Part shown: positions 25,561-33,473 of the stretch, in pieces
Position numbering within the stretch: the stretch's first letter is position 1
Layout: every line of letters begins with the position of its first letter
Notes under the pieces: model-generated
The model's input: the letters and a program-made list of their open reading frames with translations, nothing else
Told to the model about the DNA's origin: nothing
Databases searched by the model: none
Origin: DASQPR01 sp963836785
GTDB taxonomy: Bacteria > Actinomycetota > Actinomycetes > Mycobacteriales > Micromonosporaceae
NCBI GenBank assembly: GCA_963836785.1
Contig: CAWIKW010000005.1
Coordinates: 620,001-684,000, forward strand
DNA length: 64,000 nt
Reading direction: 5' to 3'
Made by a program: the position numbers and the translations under genes

Positions 25561-26607
25561 ATGCGACTGCTGATCCTCGGCGGAAACGCCTTCCTCGGAC
25601 GCGCCACGGCACGCGCCGCCGTCGCGCACGGTGATTTCGTGACGTGTGCCGCGCGCGGACAGTCCGGCGATGTTCCGGCCGGTGCACGATTCGTCGCGAT
25701 CGACCGGGACGATCCCGCCACGTACGCGAACCTCGACGGCACGTACGACGCCGTCGTCGACGTCTCCAGCCGGCCGTCACACGTACGGGGTGCGCTGACG
25801 GCGCTCGCCGATCGGGCCGGCCACTGGGTGTACGTCTCGTCCGGCTCGGTCTACACCGACAGCGCGACGCCTGATCAGCACGTCGACGGGGCGCCGATCC
25901 ACGATCCGGCGCCACCGGAGGTCGACGATCCCTTCGCCGACGGTTTCGTGAATTACGGACCCTGCAAGGTCGCCTGCGAGCGCGCTGTGATCGACACGGT
26001 CGGCGTCGAGCGCGCATTCATCTGCCGCGCCGGCCTGATCGTTGGCCCCGAGGACCGCAGCGACCGGTTCACGTACTGGCCGGAACGGGTGGCCCGGGGC
26101 GGCGAGATCCTCGCACCCGGCACACCCGAGGACCTCGTGCAGTGGGTGGACGTACGTGATCTCGGCGCCTGGCTGGCGCTGGCCGCGCGTGACCGGATCG
26201 CGGGGACGTTCAACGGGATCGGCGTACCGATTCCCCGAGGCGAGTTCCTGGACGCGGTCGCCGCCGGTGTGGGTGCCGCGGCACCGACCGAGGCGTCGGT
26301 AACGACCGCCGCGCCGCGGTTCACCTGGGTGCCGGACGGCTTCCTCGTCGAGCACGAGGTCAACCCGTGGGCCGGTCCACGATCGCTTCCGCTGTGGCTT
26401 CCCCTGCCGGAATACGCCGGTTTCCTCACCCATGACGGGATCGAGGCGCGGGACGCCGGGCTGACCATGCGCTCGCTCGCGGATACGGCCAAAGACACGC
26501 TGGCGTGGGCCCGAGCATCGCGCTCGGGCGACGAATCGCGCAAGGCCGGACTGACCGAGAGCGATGAGACCGCGGTGCTCGCCGCGTGGCGGGAAACGCT
26601 GACCTGA
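25561..26607 (+). CDS. NAD-dependent epimerase/dehydratase family protein (extended SDR)
   Basis: 348 residues from the ATG at 25561. The N-terminal Rossmann signature LILGGNAFLG binds NAD(P). YVSSGSVYTD and YGPCKVACE supply the Ser and Tyr-x-x-x-Lys catalytic set (here YGPCK). Members act on nucleotide sugars or as reductases; no specific substrate is indicated. Stands alone, followed by a 494-base gap. The frame is open back to 25462, but that part lacks family features. Confidence 0.87.
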   Translation: MRLLILGGNAFLGRATARAAVAHGDFVTCAARGQSGDVPAGARFVAIDRDDPATYANLDGTYDAVVDVSSRPSHVRGALTALADRAGHWVYVSSGSVYTDSATPDQHVDGAPIHDPAPPEVDDPFADGFVNYGPCKVACERAVIDTVGVERAFICRAGLIVGPEDRSDRFTYWPERVARGGEILAPGTPEDLVQWVDVRDLGAWLALAARDRIAGTFNGIGVPIPRGEFLDAVAAGVGAAAPTEASVTTAAPRFTWVPDGFLVEHEVNPWAGPRSLPLWLPLPEYAGFLTHDGIEARDAGLTMRSLADTAKDTLAWARASRSGDESRKAGLTESDETAVLAAWRETLT

Positions 26608-26670
26608 CGATGCGGCGGGCCGCCGGGCCGGGCCGCGCCGACGCCGCCGCCCGCGCGACGAGCCGCCAGT

Positions 26671-26721
26671 TGTACGGAAGTTGGCTGGTGTCCCAGCCGT
26701 GGAGTGCCCAAGTTCCGTACA
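26671..26721. repeat. Dispersed palindromic element, copy 1
   Basis: Arms 26671-26684 and 26708-26721 (TGTACGGAASTTGG and its complement) pair over 14 bp with one mismatch around a 23-nt loop holding an inner GGCTGG/CCAGCC hairpin. The same arms and the same loop length recur at 47537-47589. Confidence 0.75.
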
Positions 26722-26844
26722 TTTCGCGCCGGACGGCGTCCGCGTACCGACTCGCCGGAAAACTGGGAATTCGCCGGGCGTCAAACGGCGTTGAAATGCT
26801 GCGTAGCGTGGTAATTGGCGTGATCCGAATCACCGATAAAAGGT

Positions 26845-26869
26845 GTTTTGAGCCGTTCGGAGTGGGTAA
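26845..26869 (+). promoter_or_regulatory. Stress sigma (SigB/SigF)-type promoter for the sigma factor gene
   Basis: GTTT at 26845-26848, a 15-nt spacer and GGGTAA at 26864-26869 match the promoter type used by SigF/SigB-like factors in actinobacteria (GTTT-N14-16-GGGTA). Transcription would start near 26876, leaving a leader of about 225 nt. Confidence 0.6.
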
Positions 26870-27101
26870 CTCAGCGTCCTGCCGGGTAACGCTCAGCGAA
26901 TCTCCAGCCAGATCTGCGAACCTGATGCGGCGTTGGAACGTCTAGGTAAGTACCAGCCGACTTGCCGGTCGTCACTAAATGGTGACGCGAACAACGCAAA
27001 AACCCGGAATCTCCGGTGGCTGGACCCTGTTGTCATGGGGGCAGGCCGCAGGGGGCGCTCTATCGGAGCGCGAGCTGCGACAAGCGGGGAGGGGCCCGAG
27101 C

Positions 27102-28049
27102 GTGAAAGACGCGAACGTGACGGTATTGCGAACGGATGAAGTCGCCGAAGAGCGCGACCTCGTCGGTGTATATCTGCATGAAATCTCCAAGACGCCGCTG
27201 CTCGACGCGGCGCAGGAAGTCGACCTGTCCAAGAACATCGAGGCGGGTCTTTACGCGGAGTACCTTCTCGAGCTCGACGAGCTTCCGGCGAAGTGGAACC
27301 GCGACGAGCTCAAGGCCATGGTTCGTCTCGGTGAGACGGCCAAGGACCTGTTCATCCGGGCGAATCTCCGCCTTGTGGTGTCGATCGCCCGCCGTTACGT
27401 GCGATCCGGCATGCCCATGCTCGACCTCATCCAGGAGGGCAACACCGGTCTGGTCCGCGCAGTCGAGAAGTTCGACTACGAGCGTGGCTTCAAGTTCTCC
27501 ACGTACGCGACGTGGTGGATTCGGCAGGCGATCAGCCGGGCCATCGCCCAGCAGGAGCGGACCGTACGCCTCCCGGTGCATCTCGTCGAAGACGTCAACC
27601 GGATGCGCAACGTGGTGCGCCAGTTGACGCGTGAGCTCGGCGGCGAGCCGGAGGTTATCCAGATCGCGGACGCTCTCGGCGTGACCGCGGAGCGTGTCGT
27701 CGAACTCAAGCGTTGGTCGCAGGACACGGTCTCGCTCGATACCCCCGTCGGCGACGATGGCGACACGAGTCTCGGCGACCTGGTCTCCGACAACGATTCC
27801 CCGTCGCCGGAGGACGTCGTCGTCGCATCGATGGAGCGGACCCGCATCGCCGGGTTGCTCGGTCACCTCGACGATCGGTCCGCCGGCATCATGCGCGCCC
27901 GCTACGGGCTCGAGGACGGCCGTGAACACTCCCTCACCGAGGTCGCGTCCCGCTTCTCGCTGAGCCGCGAACGGATCCGCCAACTCGAGATCCAGGCCCT
28001 CGGTCGGCTGCGCGAGCTGGCTCGCGCCGAAGGCCTCCAGGCGGCATAG
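27102..28049 (+). CDS. RNA polymerase sigma factor, sigma-70 group 2 (SigB/Hrd-like)
   Basis: 315 residues from the GTG at 27102, which follows GGGGAGGGG. Region 1.2 (LVGVYLHEISKTPLL), region 2 (ANLRLVVSIARRYV, DLIQEGNTGLVRAVEKFDY, FSTYATWWIRQAI), region 3 and region 4 with the helix-turn-helix FSLSRERIRQLE are all present. Region 1.1 and the long acidic N-terminus of the housekeeping factor are missing, so this is a group 2 factor, probably for stress or stationary phase. The upstream stress-type promoter fits that role. A strong terminator follows. Confidence 0.94.
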   Translation: MKDANVTVLRTDEVAEERDLVGVYLHEISKTPLLDAAQEVDLSKNIEAGLYAEYLLELDELPAKWNRDELKAMVRLGETAKDLFIRANLRLVVSIARRYVRSGMPMLDLIQEGNTGLVRAVEKFDYERGFKFSTYATWWIRQAISRAIAQQERTVRLPVHLVEDVNRMRNVVRQLTRELGGEPEVIQIADALGVTAERVVELKRWSQDTVSLDTPVGDDGDTSLGDLVSDNDSPSPEDVVVASMERTRIAGLLGHLDDRSAGIMRARYGLEDGREHSLTEVASRFSLSRERIRQLEIQALGRLRELARAEGLQAA

Positions 28050-28082
28050 CGGCCGCACAACCGAAACACCGCACAGGCATAG

Positions 28083-28120
28083 CGCCGCCGGCATCCATGA
28101 GGATGCCGGCGGCGTTTTTT
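28083..28120 (+). terminator. Rho-independent terminator after the sigma factor
   Basis: A perfect 14-bp stem (28083-28096 with 28101-28114), ATGA loop and six Ts at 28115-28120. The only textbook intrinsic terminator in the window. Confidence 0.93.
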
Positions 28121-28148
28121 GTTGCGGGTACGGCGATCCGACGTGCCC

Positions 28149-28652
28149 TCAGCCGGCGGATGGCGTGTCCAGGAGACGCGTGACGGCGACGAGTTGCGCC
28201 CGCATCGCCCGATGTTCTTCGTGCAACTCGGCCAGGTTGCGCGTCAGTGTCTCGATCAGTTGCTCGGCTCGGCAGTCCGTCTCGTAGTCGTGCTCGGCGA
28301 GTTCGGATGCCACCTGGTCGCTTCGCTTCGCCGCGATCAACAGGATCGCGCCCTGCATCGCGGCCAGACAGCTGAGCACGAGGTTCAGCAGGATGAACGG
28401 GTACTTGTCGTAGGCGCTGCCGCCACTGATCCCGTTGTAGACCATCCACAGTGCGAGGAACGCCAGCGCGCCGAAGACGAACGCCCACGAGCCCATGCCG
28501 TTGCGCATGTGGTCGGCGGCCCGCTCGCCCAGCGTGAGTTGGTCCTTGGTGCGGACGGCAGGATGCGCGTGCCAGCCGTGCCGGTGCCCGGCCCGGCGCG
28601 CTCGGTCATTTCCGGCCGCCGGCGCCGCTACTGCCGTTGCGTCAGTCGTCAT
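28149..28652 (-). CDS. DUF1003 membrane protein
   Basis: 167 residues. A hydrophilic N-terminus, two membrane helices (about 55-72 and 86-106) joined by a short loop GISGGSAYDKYPFILLN, and a C-terminal helical cytoplasmic tail. DUF1003 proteins are widespread and of unknown function. Ends convergent with the sigma factor terminator. 60 bp separate its start from the methyltransferase stop on the same strand. Confidence 0.88.
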   Translation of the reverse strand: MTTDATAVAAPAAGNDRARRAGHRHGWHAHPAVRTKDQLTLGERAADHMRNGMGSWAFVFGALAFLALWMVYNGISGGSAYDKYPFILLNLVLSCLAAMQGAILLIAAKRSDQVASELAEHDYETDCRAEQLIETLTRNLAELHEEHRAMRAQLVAVTRLLDTPSAG

Positions 28653-28712
28653 GGCTGACCACGATGACAGTTCGTTGGTGTCGGCACCAGCGCCGGATCG
28701 GTCGGGTTCCCG

Positions 28713-29519
28713 CTAGCGCCGCGCCACGACAAATGCTCGCCGGAACGGAAGCAGCGTGCCGTACGTCTGCCGCGGGTACGCAGCCCGGAACGCGGCCGCC
28801 GCGTCGGCCCGGAAGGCGGTGGCGTCCGTCTCGTCGAGCCGATCGGTGTACGGCCGTAGTCCCGAGCCGGCGAACCACTCCAGTACGGGATCATCACCCG
28901 GCAACACGTGGATGTACGTGGTCTCCCACGCATCGACCGTGCAGCCGAGACCGCTCAGAATGTCGGTGTACTCGGCCGCGGAGCGTACCCACGTGGGCCC
29001 TGATCCCAACGCGCCCGGGCTCGTCACGCCATCGAACCGGCCCGACCACCGCGGCGCCGAAGTGACCGCACGCAGCGCGGAGGCCGGGCGGTCGTCCGCG
29101 GGCCGGGGGACCTGGAACGCCAGCGTGCCACCGGGGCGGAGCGCGTCGAGCCATCGGGGGAGCAGGTCGACGTGGGTCGGGACCCAGTGCAGTGCCGCAT
29201 TGGAGACGATGACGTCGAGGCGACCGTCGGGCGTCCAGGTCTCGATCTCACCGGAGGCGAACACGAGCCGGCCGTCGGGGACATCGGCGGCCATCCGCTG
29301 TGCGGCGGCGATCATCGCGGGGTCCGCGTCGACACCGGCGACGTGGGCTCCCGGCCAGCGATCGACGAGCGTACGCGTGGCGTTGCCCGGTCCGCAGCCG
29401 AGGTCGACGACGACCGCCGGGTCGTCAGTCACGATGCGACCGATCAGGTCGGCGAATGGACGGGCGCGCGGATCGGCGAACTTGAGATAGTCGTCGGGCG
29501 ACCACGTCGGCGAACTCAT
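28713..29519 (-). CDS. tam: Trans-aconitate 2-methyltransferase-like SAM methyltransferase
   Basis: 268 residues. SAM motif VVDLGCGPGNAT, acidic AGVDADPAM, post-motif SNAALHWVP. The length and the patterns WSPDDYLKFAD at the start and PYTDRLDE near the end match Tam, which methylates trans-aconitate (an aconitase by-product) to limit its toxicity. Substrate assignment rests on family resemblance; other small carboxylates are possible. Confidence 0.88.
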   Translation of the reverse strand: MSSPTWSPDDYLKFADPRARPFADLIGRIVTDDPAVVVDLGCGPGNATRTLVDRWPGAHVAGVDADPAMIAAAQRMAADVPDGRLVFASGEIETWTPDGRLDVIVSNAALHWVPTHVDLLPRWLDALRPGGTLAFQVPRPADDRPASALRAVTSAPRWSGRFDGVTSPGALGSGPTWVRSAAEYTDILSGLGCTVDAWETTYIHVLPGDDPVLEWFAGSGLRPYTDRLDETDATAFRADAAAAFRAAYPRQTYGTLLPFRRAFVVARR

Positions 29520-29608
29520 GTTCCGATTCTTTCGCGATCGCGGAGACTACTCGGTTCGAGGCGAGTGCCGTCCCGCTCTCCGGGCCGTTCCGGCGCAGTC
29601 GAACGGTC

Positions 29609-29869
29609 TCAGCTGTAGACCGCCACCACCCGGATGATCGAGATGATGATCGCGATTCCAACGAGCGTCAGACCGACGATGCCGAGCGTTCTTGGTTTGC
29701 CGACCTTGGCCGCCGCGTTCATCGCGAGGATCGAGAATACGAGCCCGGCCGGCCAGAAGCAGATCGCCAGCACGATGCCGAGCACACCGAAGAGCGTCGT
29801 GTTGTCGTTGCGAGGCGGCGGCTGCATCGGATACTGCTCCGGCGGCATCGGCGCCATGGGACCGGTCAA
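29609..29869 (-). CDS. Small two-helix membrane protein (DUF4190-like)
   Basis: 86 residues from a TTG at 29869, chosen because AAAGGAG lies 6 nt upstream; the frame continues up to 29980 without a better signal. A Pro/Met/Gln-rich N-terminus (MPPEQYPMQPPP) is followed by two membrane segments separated by KVGKPRTLG. This is the layout of DUF4190 and related actinobacterial proteins of unknown role. Confidence 0.7.
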   Translation of the reverse strand: MTGPMAPMPPEQYPMQPPPRNDNTTLFGVLGIVLAICFWPAGLVFSILAMNAAAKVGKPRTLGIVGLTLVGIAIIISIIRVVAVYS

Positions 29870-29947
29870 CGGTGTCTCCTTTGTTAGCCCGACCGGTTGT
29901 GGCGATCGGGTCGAGTGGCCTCCTAGCGGTCGATCTCTAGCGTCTTT

Positions 29948-29969
29948 TGCCCATCTAAATGGGCATTTT
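29948..29969. promoter_or_regulatory. AT-flanked hairpin or operator TGCCCAT-CTAA-ATGGGCA
   Basis: A 7-bp perfect stem followed by TTTT, in a 284-base divergent gap. It could be a plus-strand terminator with nothing to terminate, or an operator for the small membrane gene 80 nt away. The rest of the gap shows no gene. Confidence 0.4.
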
Positions 29970-30131
29970 ATTACGCACACGCCACCCGATGTGGGTTACG
30001 CGGGGTCGGCTCGGCGCGGCTGGACGCCCGACCCGAAACACGACGCACGCTGGCCGTGGTTCATCACATCGGCCACAGTCGTGTCGCGCCGCGGCCGTTC
30101 GCCGGAAGTTCTAGGGCATCAGCCGAGTTGA

Positions 30132-30147
30132 CCTTGCAGATGCAAGG
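30132..30147 (+). promoter_or_regulatory. Operator overlapping the ribosome site of the molybdate regulator
   Basis: CCTTGCA-GA-TGCAAGG, a perfect 7-bp dyad ending 6 nt before the ATG at 30154. Its right half supplies the AAGG ribosome site. Probably bound by the helix-turn-helix protein it precedes, giving autoregulation. Confidence 0.55.
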
Positions 30148-30153
30148 CATAGC

Positions 30154-30552
30154 ATGTTAGATGTGACGCAGTTTCGGATCAGCGAAGCGGCCGACCTCCT
30201 CGGCGTGAGCGCCGACACGGTGCGCCGCTGGGCCGACTCTGGTCGCCTCTCCGCGTCGCGTGACGATCATGGTCATCGGATCGTCGAGGGTGCCGATCTG
30301 GCGGCACACCTGAGCGCGCATGGCCGCACGGACGAGGGCACCGCGAATTCGTCGGCCCGCAACCGCTTCACCGGGCTGGTCACCGGGATCAAGAAGGACA
30401 CGGTGATGGCGCAGGTGGAGATTCAGGCCGGACCGCACCGCGTCGTGTCGCTGATGTCCCGGGACGCCGTAGACGAGCTTGCCTTGGAGATCGGCGACAT
30501 CGCCGTGGCGGTGGTGAAGTCGACCACCGTGATCGTGGAAACGCCGCATTGA
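30154..30552 (+). CDS. Helix-turn-helix/TOBE molybdate-responsive regulator
   Basis: 132 residues. The N-terminus is an excisionase/MerR-like helix-turn-helix (ISEAADLLGVSADTVRRWADSGRL). The C-terminus (about 68-130) is a single TOBE/Mop domain (ARNRFTGLVTGIKKDTVMAQVEI), which binds molybdate or tungstate. The combination and the position just upstream of modABC point to control of molybdate uptake. A dyad sits on its own ribosome site. Distinct from classical ModE, which has a winged helix and two TOBE domains. Confidence 0.9.
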   Translation: MLDVTQFRISEAADLLGVSADTVRRWADSGRLSASRDDHGHRIVEGADLAAHLSAHGRTDEGTANSSARNRFTGLVTGIKKDTVMAQVEIQAGPHRVVSLMSRDAVDELALEIGDIAVAVVKSTTVIVETPH

Positions 30553-30565
30553 GCGGGGGCCCCAA

Positions 30566-30642
30566 GACACGTGACCCAGCTTGGCACGTGACCTAGCGAC
30601 ACGTGACCCAGTGACACGCGACCCAGCGACACGCGATCCAAT
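30566..30642. repeat. Five 15-bp repeats between the regulator and modA
   Basis: Copies at 30566, 30583, 30598, 30613 and 30628 follow GACACGYGACCCAGC with small changes; the last four are exactly contiguous. The first three contain CACGTG. They end at the modA ribosome site. Confidence 0.85.
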
Positions 30643-30655
30643 GAGGAGAAGATCG

Positions 30656-31465
30656 ATGTGGAAGAAGCGAACCGTCGGCATTTCGATTGCCGCGCTCGCC
30701 GCGGCCATGGCCTTGGCCGGCTGCGGCAGCAGCGGCAAGGCCAACGCATCGTCGACGCCGGCCGCCGGCACCAGTAGCAGTGCGAGCGTCACCGGCACCA
30801 TCACGGTGCTCGCGGCGGCATCGCTGACCGGCACGTTCAACCAGCTCGGTCAGATGTTCCAGACGGCGCACCCCGGCACGACCGTGAAGTTCTCCTATGG
30901 CGGCAGTGACACGCTGGCCGCACAGATCACGCAGGGCGCGCCGGCCGACGTGTTCGCCGCGGCGTCGCCGGCGACGATGAAAACGGTCACCGATGCGGGC
31001 GACGCGAACGGGACGCCGCAGAACTTCGTGAAGAACCAGCTTGTCATCGCGGTGGCGCCGGGCAACCCGAAGAAGATCACGTCGCTCAAGGATCTGACCG
31101 ATCCGAAGCTCAAGGTCGTCCTGTGCGCGCCGACCGTGCCGTGCGGATCGGCCGCGACCAAGGCGGAACAGGCTGCCGGCCTTAGCGTTAAGCCGGTCTC
31201 CGAGGCACAGGACGTCAAGTCGGCGCTGACCCCGGTCGAGCTCGGCGAGGCCGATGCCGCGCTGGTCTACCGGACCGACGCCAAGGCGGCCGCAGGCAAG
31301 GTGGATGCCGTGGAGTTCCCGGAATCCGCGGGCGCGATCAATGAGTATCCGATCGTGGCATTGAAGAATGCCCCGAACGCTGCCGGGGCGCAGGCCTGGG
31401 TGACGTACATTCTGTCGCCCGAGGCCCAAGCGGTCCTGATCGCGGCGGGCTTCCAGGCGCCGTGA
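30656..31465 (+). CDS. modA: Molybdate ABC transporter, substrate-binding lipoprotein
   Basis: 269 residues from the ATG at 30656, preceded by GAGGAGAAG. Signal peptide with lipobox LAGC, so the mature protein is lipid-anchored outside the membrane. The binding fold shows AAASLTGTF, YGGSDTLAAQI, GAPADVFAAAS and the DAALVYRTDA strand, typical ligand-contact segments of ModA. It captures molybdate or tungstate. Its TGA overlaps the modB GTG by 4 nt. Confidence 0.95.
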   Translation: MWKKRTVGISIAALAAAMALAGCGSSGKANASSTPAAGTSSSASVTGTITVLAAASLTGTFNQLGQMFQTAHPGTTVKFSYGGSDTLAAQITQGAPADVFAAASPATMKTVTDAGDANGTPQNFVKNQLVIAVAPGNPKKITSLKDLTDPKLKVVLCAPTVPCGSAATKAEQAAGLSVKPVSEAQDVKSALTPVELGEADAALVYRTDAKAAAGKVDAVEFPESAGAINEYPIVALKNAPNAAGAQAWVTYILSPEAQAVLIAAGFQAP

Positions 31466-32265
31466 CCCAACCGTCGCAGCAGCAGTACCGACGCCCACCG
31501 TGGGTGCTGCTGCTGCCGGCGGTGGTCGGCACCGCGTACCTGTTCCTGCCTCTGATCGGCCTGCTCATCAAGGCACCGTGGTCGACGCTCGGACAGCGGC
31601 TGACAGAGCCGGGCGCCTTGACGGCACTCCGGTTGTCACTCATCACGGCCACCATCACGACAGCGGTGTGCCTCGTGTTCGGTGTGCCGGTGGCGTTCGT
31701 CTTGGCGCGTACCCGTTTCCCGGGCCAGCGCCTCGTTCGCGCACTCGTGACTCTGCCGCTCGTGCTGCCACCCGTTGTCGGCGGCGTCGCGCTGTTCACC
31801 GCATTCGGTCGTCGCGGCTTTGTCGGCGTCTTGCTGGATCGCTGGTTCGGCATCCAACTGCCGTTCACGACCGCCGCCGTCGTCATGTCGCAGACGTTTG
31901 TCGCCCTGCCGTTCCTCGTGATCGCGGTCGAGGGAGCCTTGCGCGGAATGGATACCCGCTTCGAGGAGGCGGCGGCGACACTCGGCGCTTCGCGGTGGAC
32001 CGCGTTTCGTCGCATTACGCTGCCGCTCGTCGGTCCCGGTGTGGCGGCCGGATCGGTACTCTGCTGGGCCCGGGCCCTCGGCGAGTTCGGCGCGACCATC
32101 ACGTTTGCCGGTAATTTCCCCGGCACCACACAGACCATGCCGCTGCAGGTCTACCTCACCCTGCAGAATGATCCCGACGGGGCGATCCTGCTCAGCCTGA
32201 TCCTGGTCGCGGTGTGTGTCCTCGTGCTGGTCAGTCTGCGCGGCCGGTGGATCGGTGCCGGATGA
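31462..32265 (+). CDS. modB: Molybdate ABC transporter, permease
   Basis: 267 residues with about six membrane helices and the inner-membrane EAA loop (EEAAATLGASRWTAFRRITLPL), which docks on the ATPase. Starts at a GTG overlapping the modA stop and ends in an ATGA overlap with modC. The three genes form one translational unit. The N-terminal 10 residues are Gln/Ser-rich. Confidence 0.95.
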   Translation: MTQPSQQQYRRPPWVLLLPAVVGTAYLFLPLIGLLIKAPWSTLGQRLTEPGALTALRLSLITATITTAVCLVFGVPVAFVLARTRFPGQRLVRALVTLPLVLPPVVGGVALFTAFGRRGFVGVLLDRWFGIQLPFTTAAVVMSQTFVALPFLVIAVEGALRGMDTRFEEAAATLGASRWTAFRRITLPLVGPGVAAGSVLCWARALGEFGATITFAGNFPGTTQTMPLQVYLTLQNDPDGAILLSLILVAVCVLVLVSLRGRWIGAG

Positions 32266-33311
32266 GCCTGCGTGCGCGGCTTGTCGTGGACCGCGGCCGG
32301 TTCCGGCTCGACCTGCCGTTGGACGTGGCCGCGGGCGAGGTGGTCGCGTTGCTCGGTCCCAACGGCTCGGGCAAAACCACCGCGCTGCGTGCGCTGGCCG
32401 GCCTCATCACGCTTTCCGGCGGTTCGATTGACCTGGACGGTACGGAGATTGCCCGCGCCGGCCGCGGCCTGCCACCCGAGCGGCGCCGTGTCGGCGTGGT
32501 GTTCCAGGATTACCTGCTGTTCCCGCATCTTTCCGCGCTGGAGAACGTGGCCTTCGGCCCGCGCAGCACCGGCGCCTCAAGGGCGGACGCGCGCGACCGA
32601 GCGGCGCAGTGGTTGGCGCGCATGGGTCTCGCGGACATCGCATCGAACAAGCCTGGTCGGCTCTCCGGCGGTCAGGCCCAGCGTGTCGCCCTGGCCCGGG
32701 CTCTCGTGACCAACCCACGCCTCCTGCTGCTGGACGAACCGCTGGCGGCACTCGACGCGGGCACGCGGCTGTCCGTACGGGGAGATCTCCGCCGACACCT
32801 GGCCGCGTTCGACGGCGCGACGGTGATCGTGACCCACGAGCCACTCGACGCCATGGTGCTGGCCGACCGAATCGTCGTGATCGAGGCCGGCCACCCGGTG
32901 CAGGACGGTTCGCCGGCCGAGATCGTCCGCCGGCCCCGGACGGACTATGTGGCCCGCCTCGCCGGTCTGAATCTGTACCGGGGGAACGCCGACGCCGACG
33001 GCCACGTGACGCTCACCGACGGAGGGCGGCTCACCGTCGACGACCGGGTGGCCGGCGACGTTTTCGTCGCGTTCCCGCCGAGCGCGGTCGCCGTGCACCG
33101 CGAGAGGCCGTCGGGCAGTCCTCGGAATGTCTGGGAGACCACGGTCGTCGGCGTTGAGGCCCATGGCGAGCGCGTCCGCGTCGAGTTGAGCGGCGTGCCA
33201 CCGGTCGCCGCCGAGATCACCACGGGCGCCGCCGCCGAGCTTGATCTGTTGCCGGGCACCACCGTCTGGGTCGCCGTCAAGGCCACCGAGACGCACGCGT
33301 ACCCGGCTTGA
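32262..33311 (+). CDS. modC: Molybdate ABC transporter, ATP-binding protein
   Basis: 349 residues. Walker A GPNGSGKT at 32-39, signature LSGGQAQR, Walker B LLLLDEP, and the switch His in VTHEP. The C-terminal 120 residues carry a TOBE/Mop-like domain that can bind molybdate and inhibit transport when the metal is plentiful. Start from the ATG at 32262 in overlap with modB. A strong hairpin follows at 33381-33426. Confidence 0.95.
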   Translation: MSLRARLVVDRGRFRLDLPLDVAAGEVVALLGPNGSGKTTALRALAGLITLSGGSIDLDGTEIARAGRGLPPERRRVGVVFQDYLLFPHLSALENVAFGPRSTGASRADARDRAAQWLARMGLADIASNKPGRLSGGQAQRVALARALVTNPRLLLLDEPLAALDAGTRLSVRGDLRRHLAAFDGATVIVTHEPLDAMVLADRIVVIEAGHPVQDGSPAEIVRRPRTDYVARLAGLNLYRGNADADGHVTLTDGGRLTVDDRVAGDVFVAFPPSAVAVHRERPSGSPRNVWETTVVGVEAHGERVRVELSGVPPVAAEITTGAAAELDLLPGTTVWVAVKATETHAYPA

Positions 33312-33380
33312 GGTCGGATAGCACCATCGGTCGGCTCGCCGGCACGGGCCGCTGCCTCGTCGGCACGGTGTCGGCGCAAA

Positions 33381-33426
33381 CACGACGCCCCATCGATGTC
33401 GCCACGGACATCGGTGGGGCGTCGTG
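33381..33426. terminator. Bidirectional terminator after modC
   Basis: 20-bp arms (33381-33400 with 33407-33426), one G-U pair and a 6-nt loop, between the convergent modC and NlpC/P60 genes. Confidence 0.8.
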
Positions 33427-33473
33427 GCTAGCGCTGTCGGGCCGCGCGCGCCGAGGTCGAACCGCGAGGATCG

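Larger units (their letters stand above)
26608..27101. other. 494-base intergenic region upstream of the sigma factor
   Basis: Contains the palindromic element at 26671-26721, the stress-type promoter at 26845-26869, a near repeat of GGGTAAC with TCAGCG (26864 and 26884), and a long leader of more than 200 nt. No protein gene is convincing. Confidence 0.6.

Noticed and set aside
30566..30642. Repeats upstream of modA as a coding extension of ModA
   Set aside because: The frame is open and would give repeated TRDP units, but the signal peptide and ribosome site clearly start at 30656.
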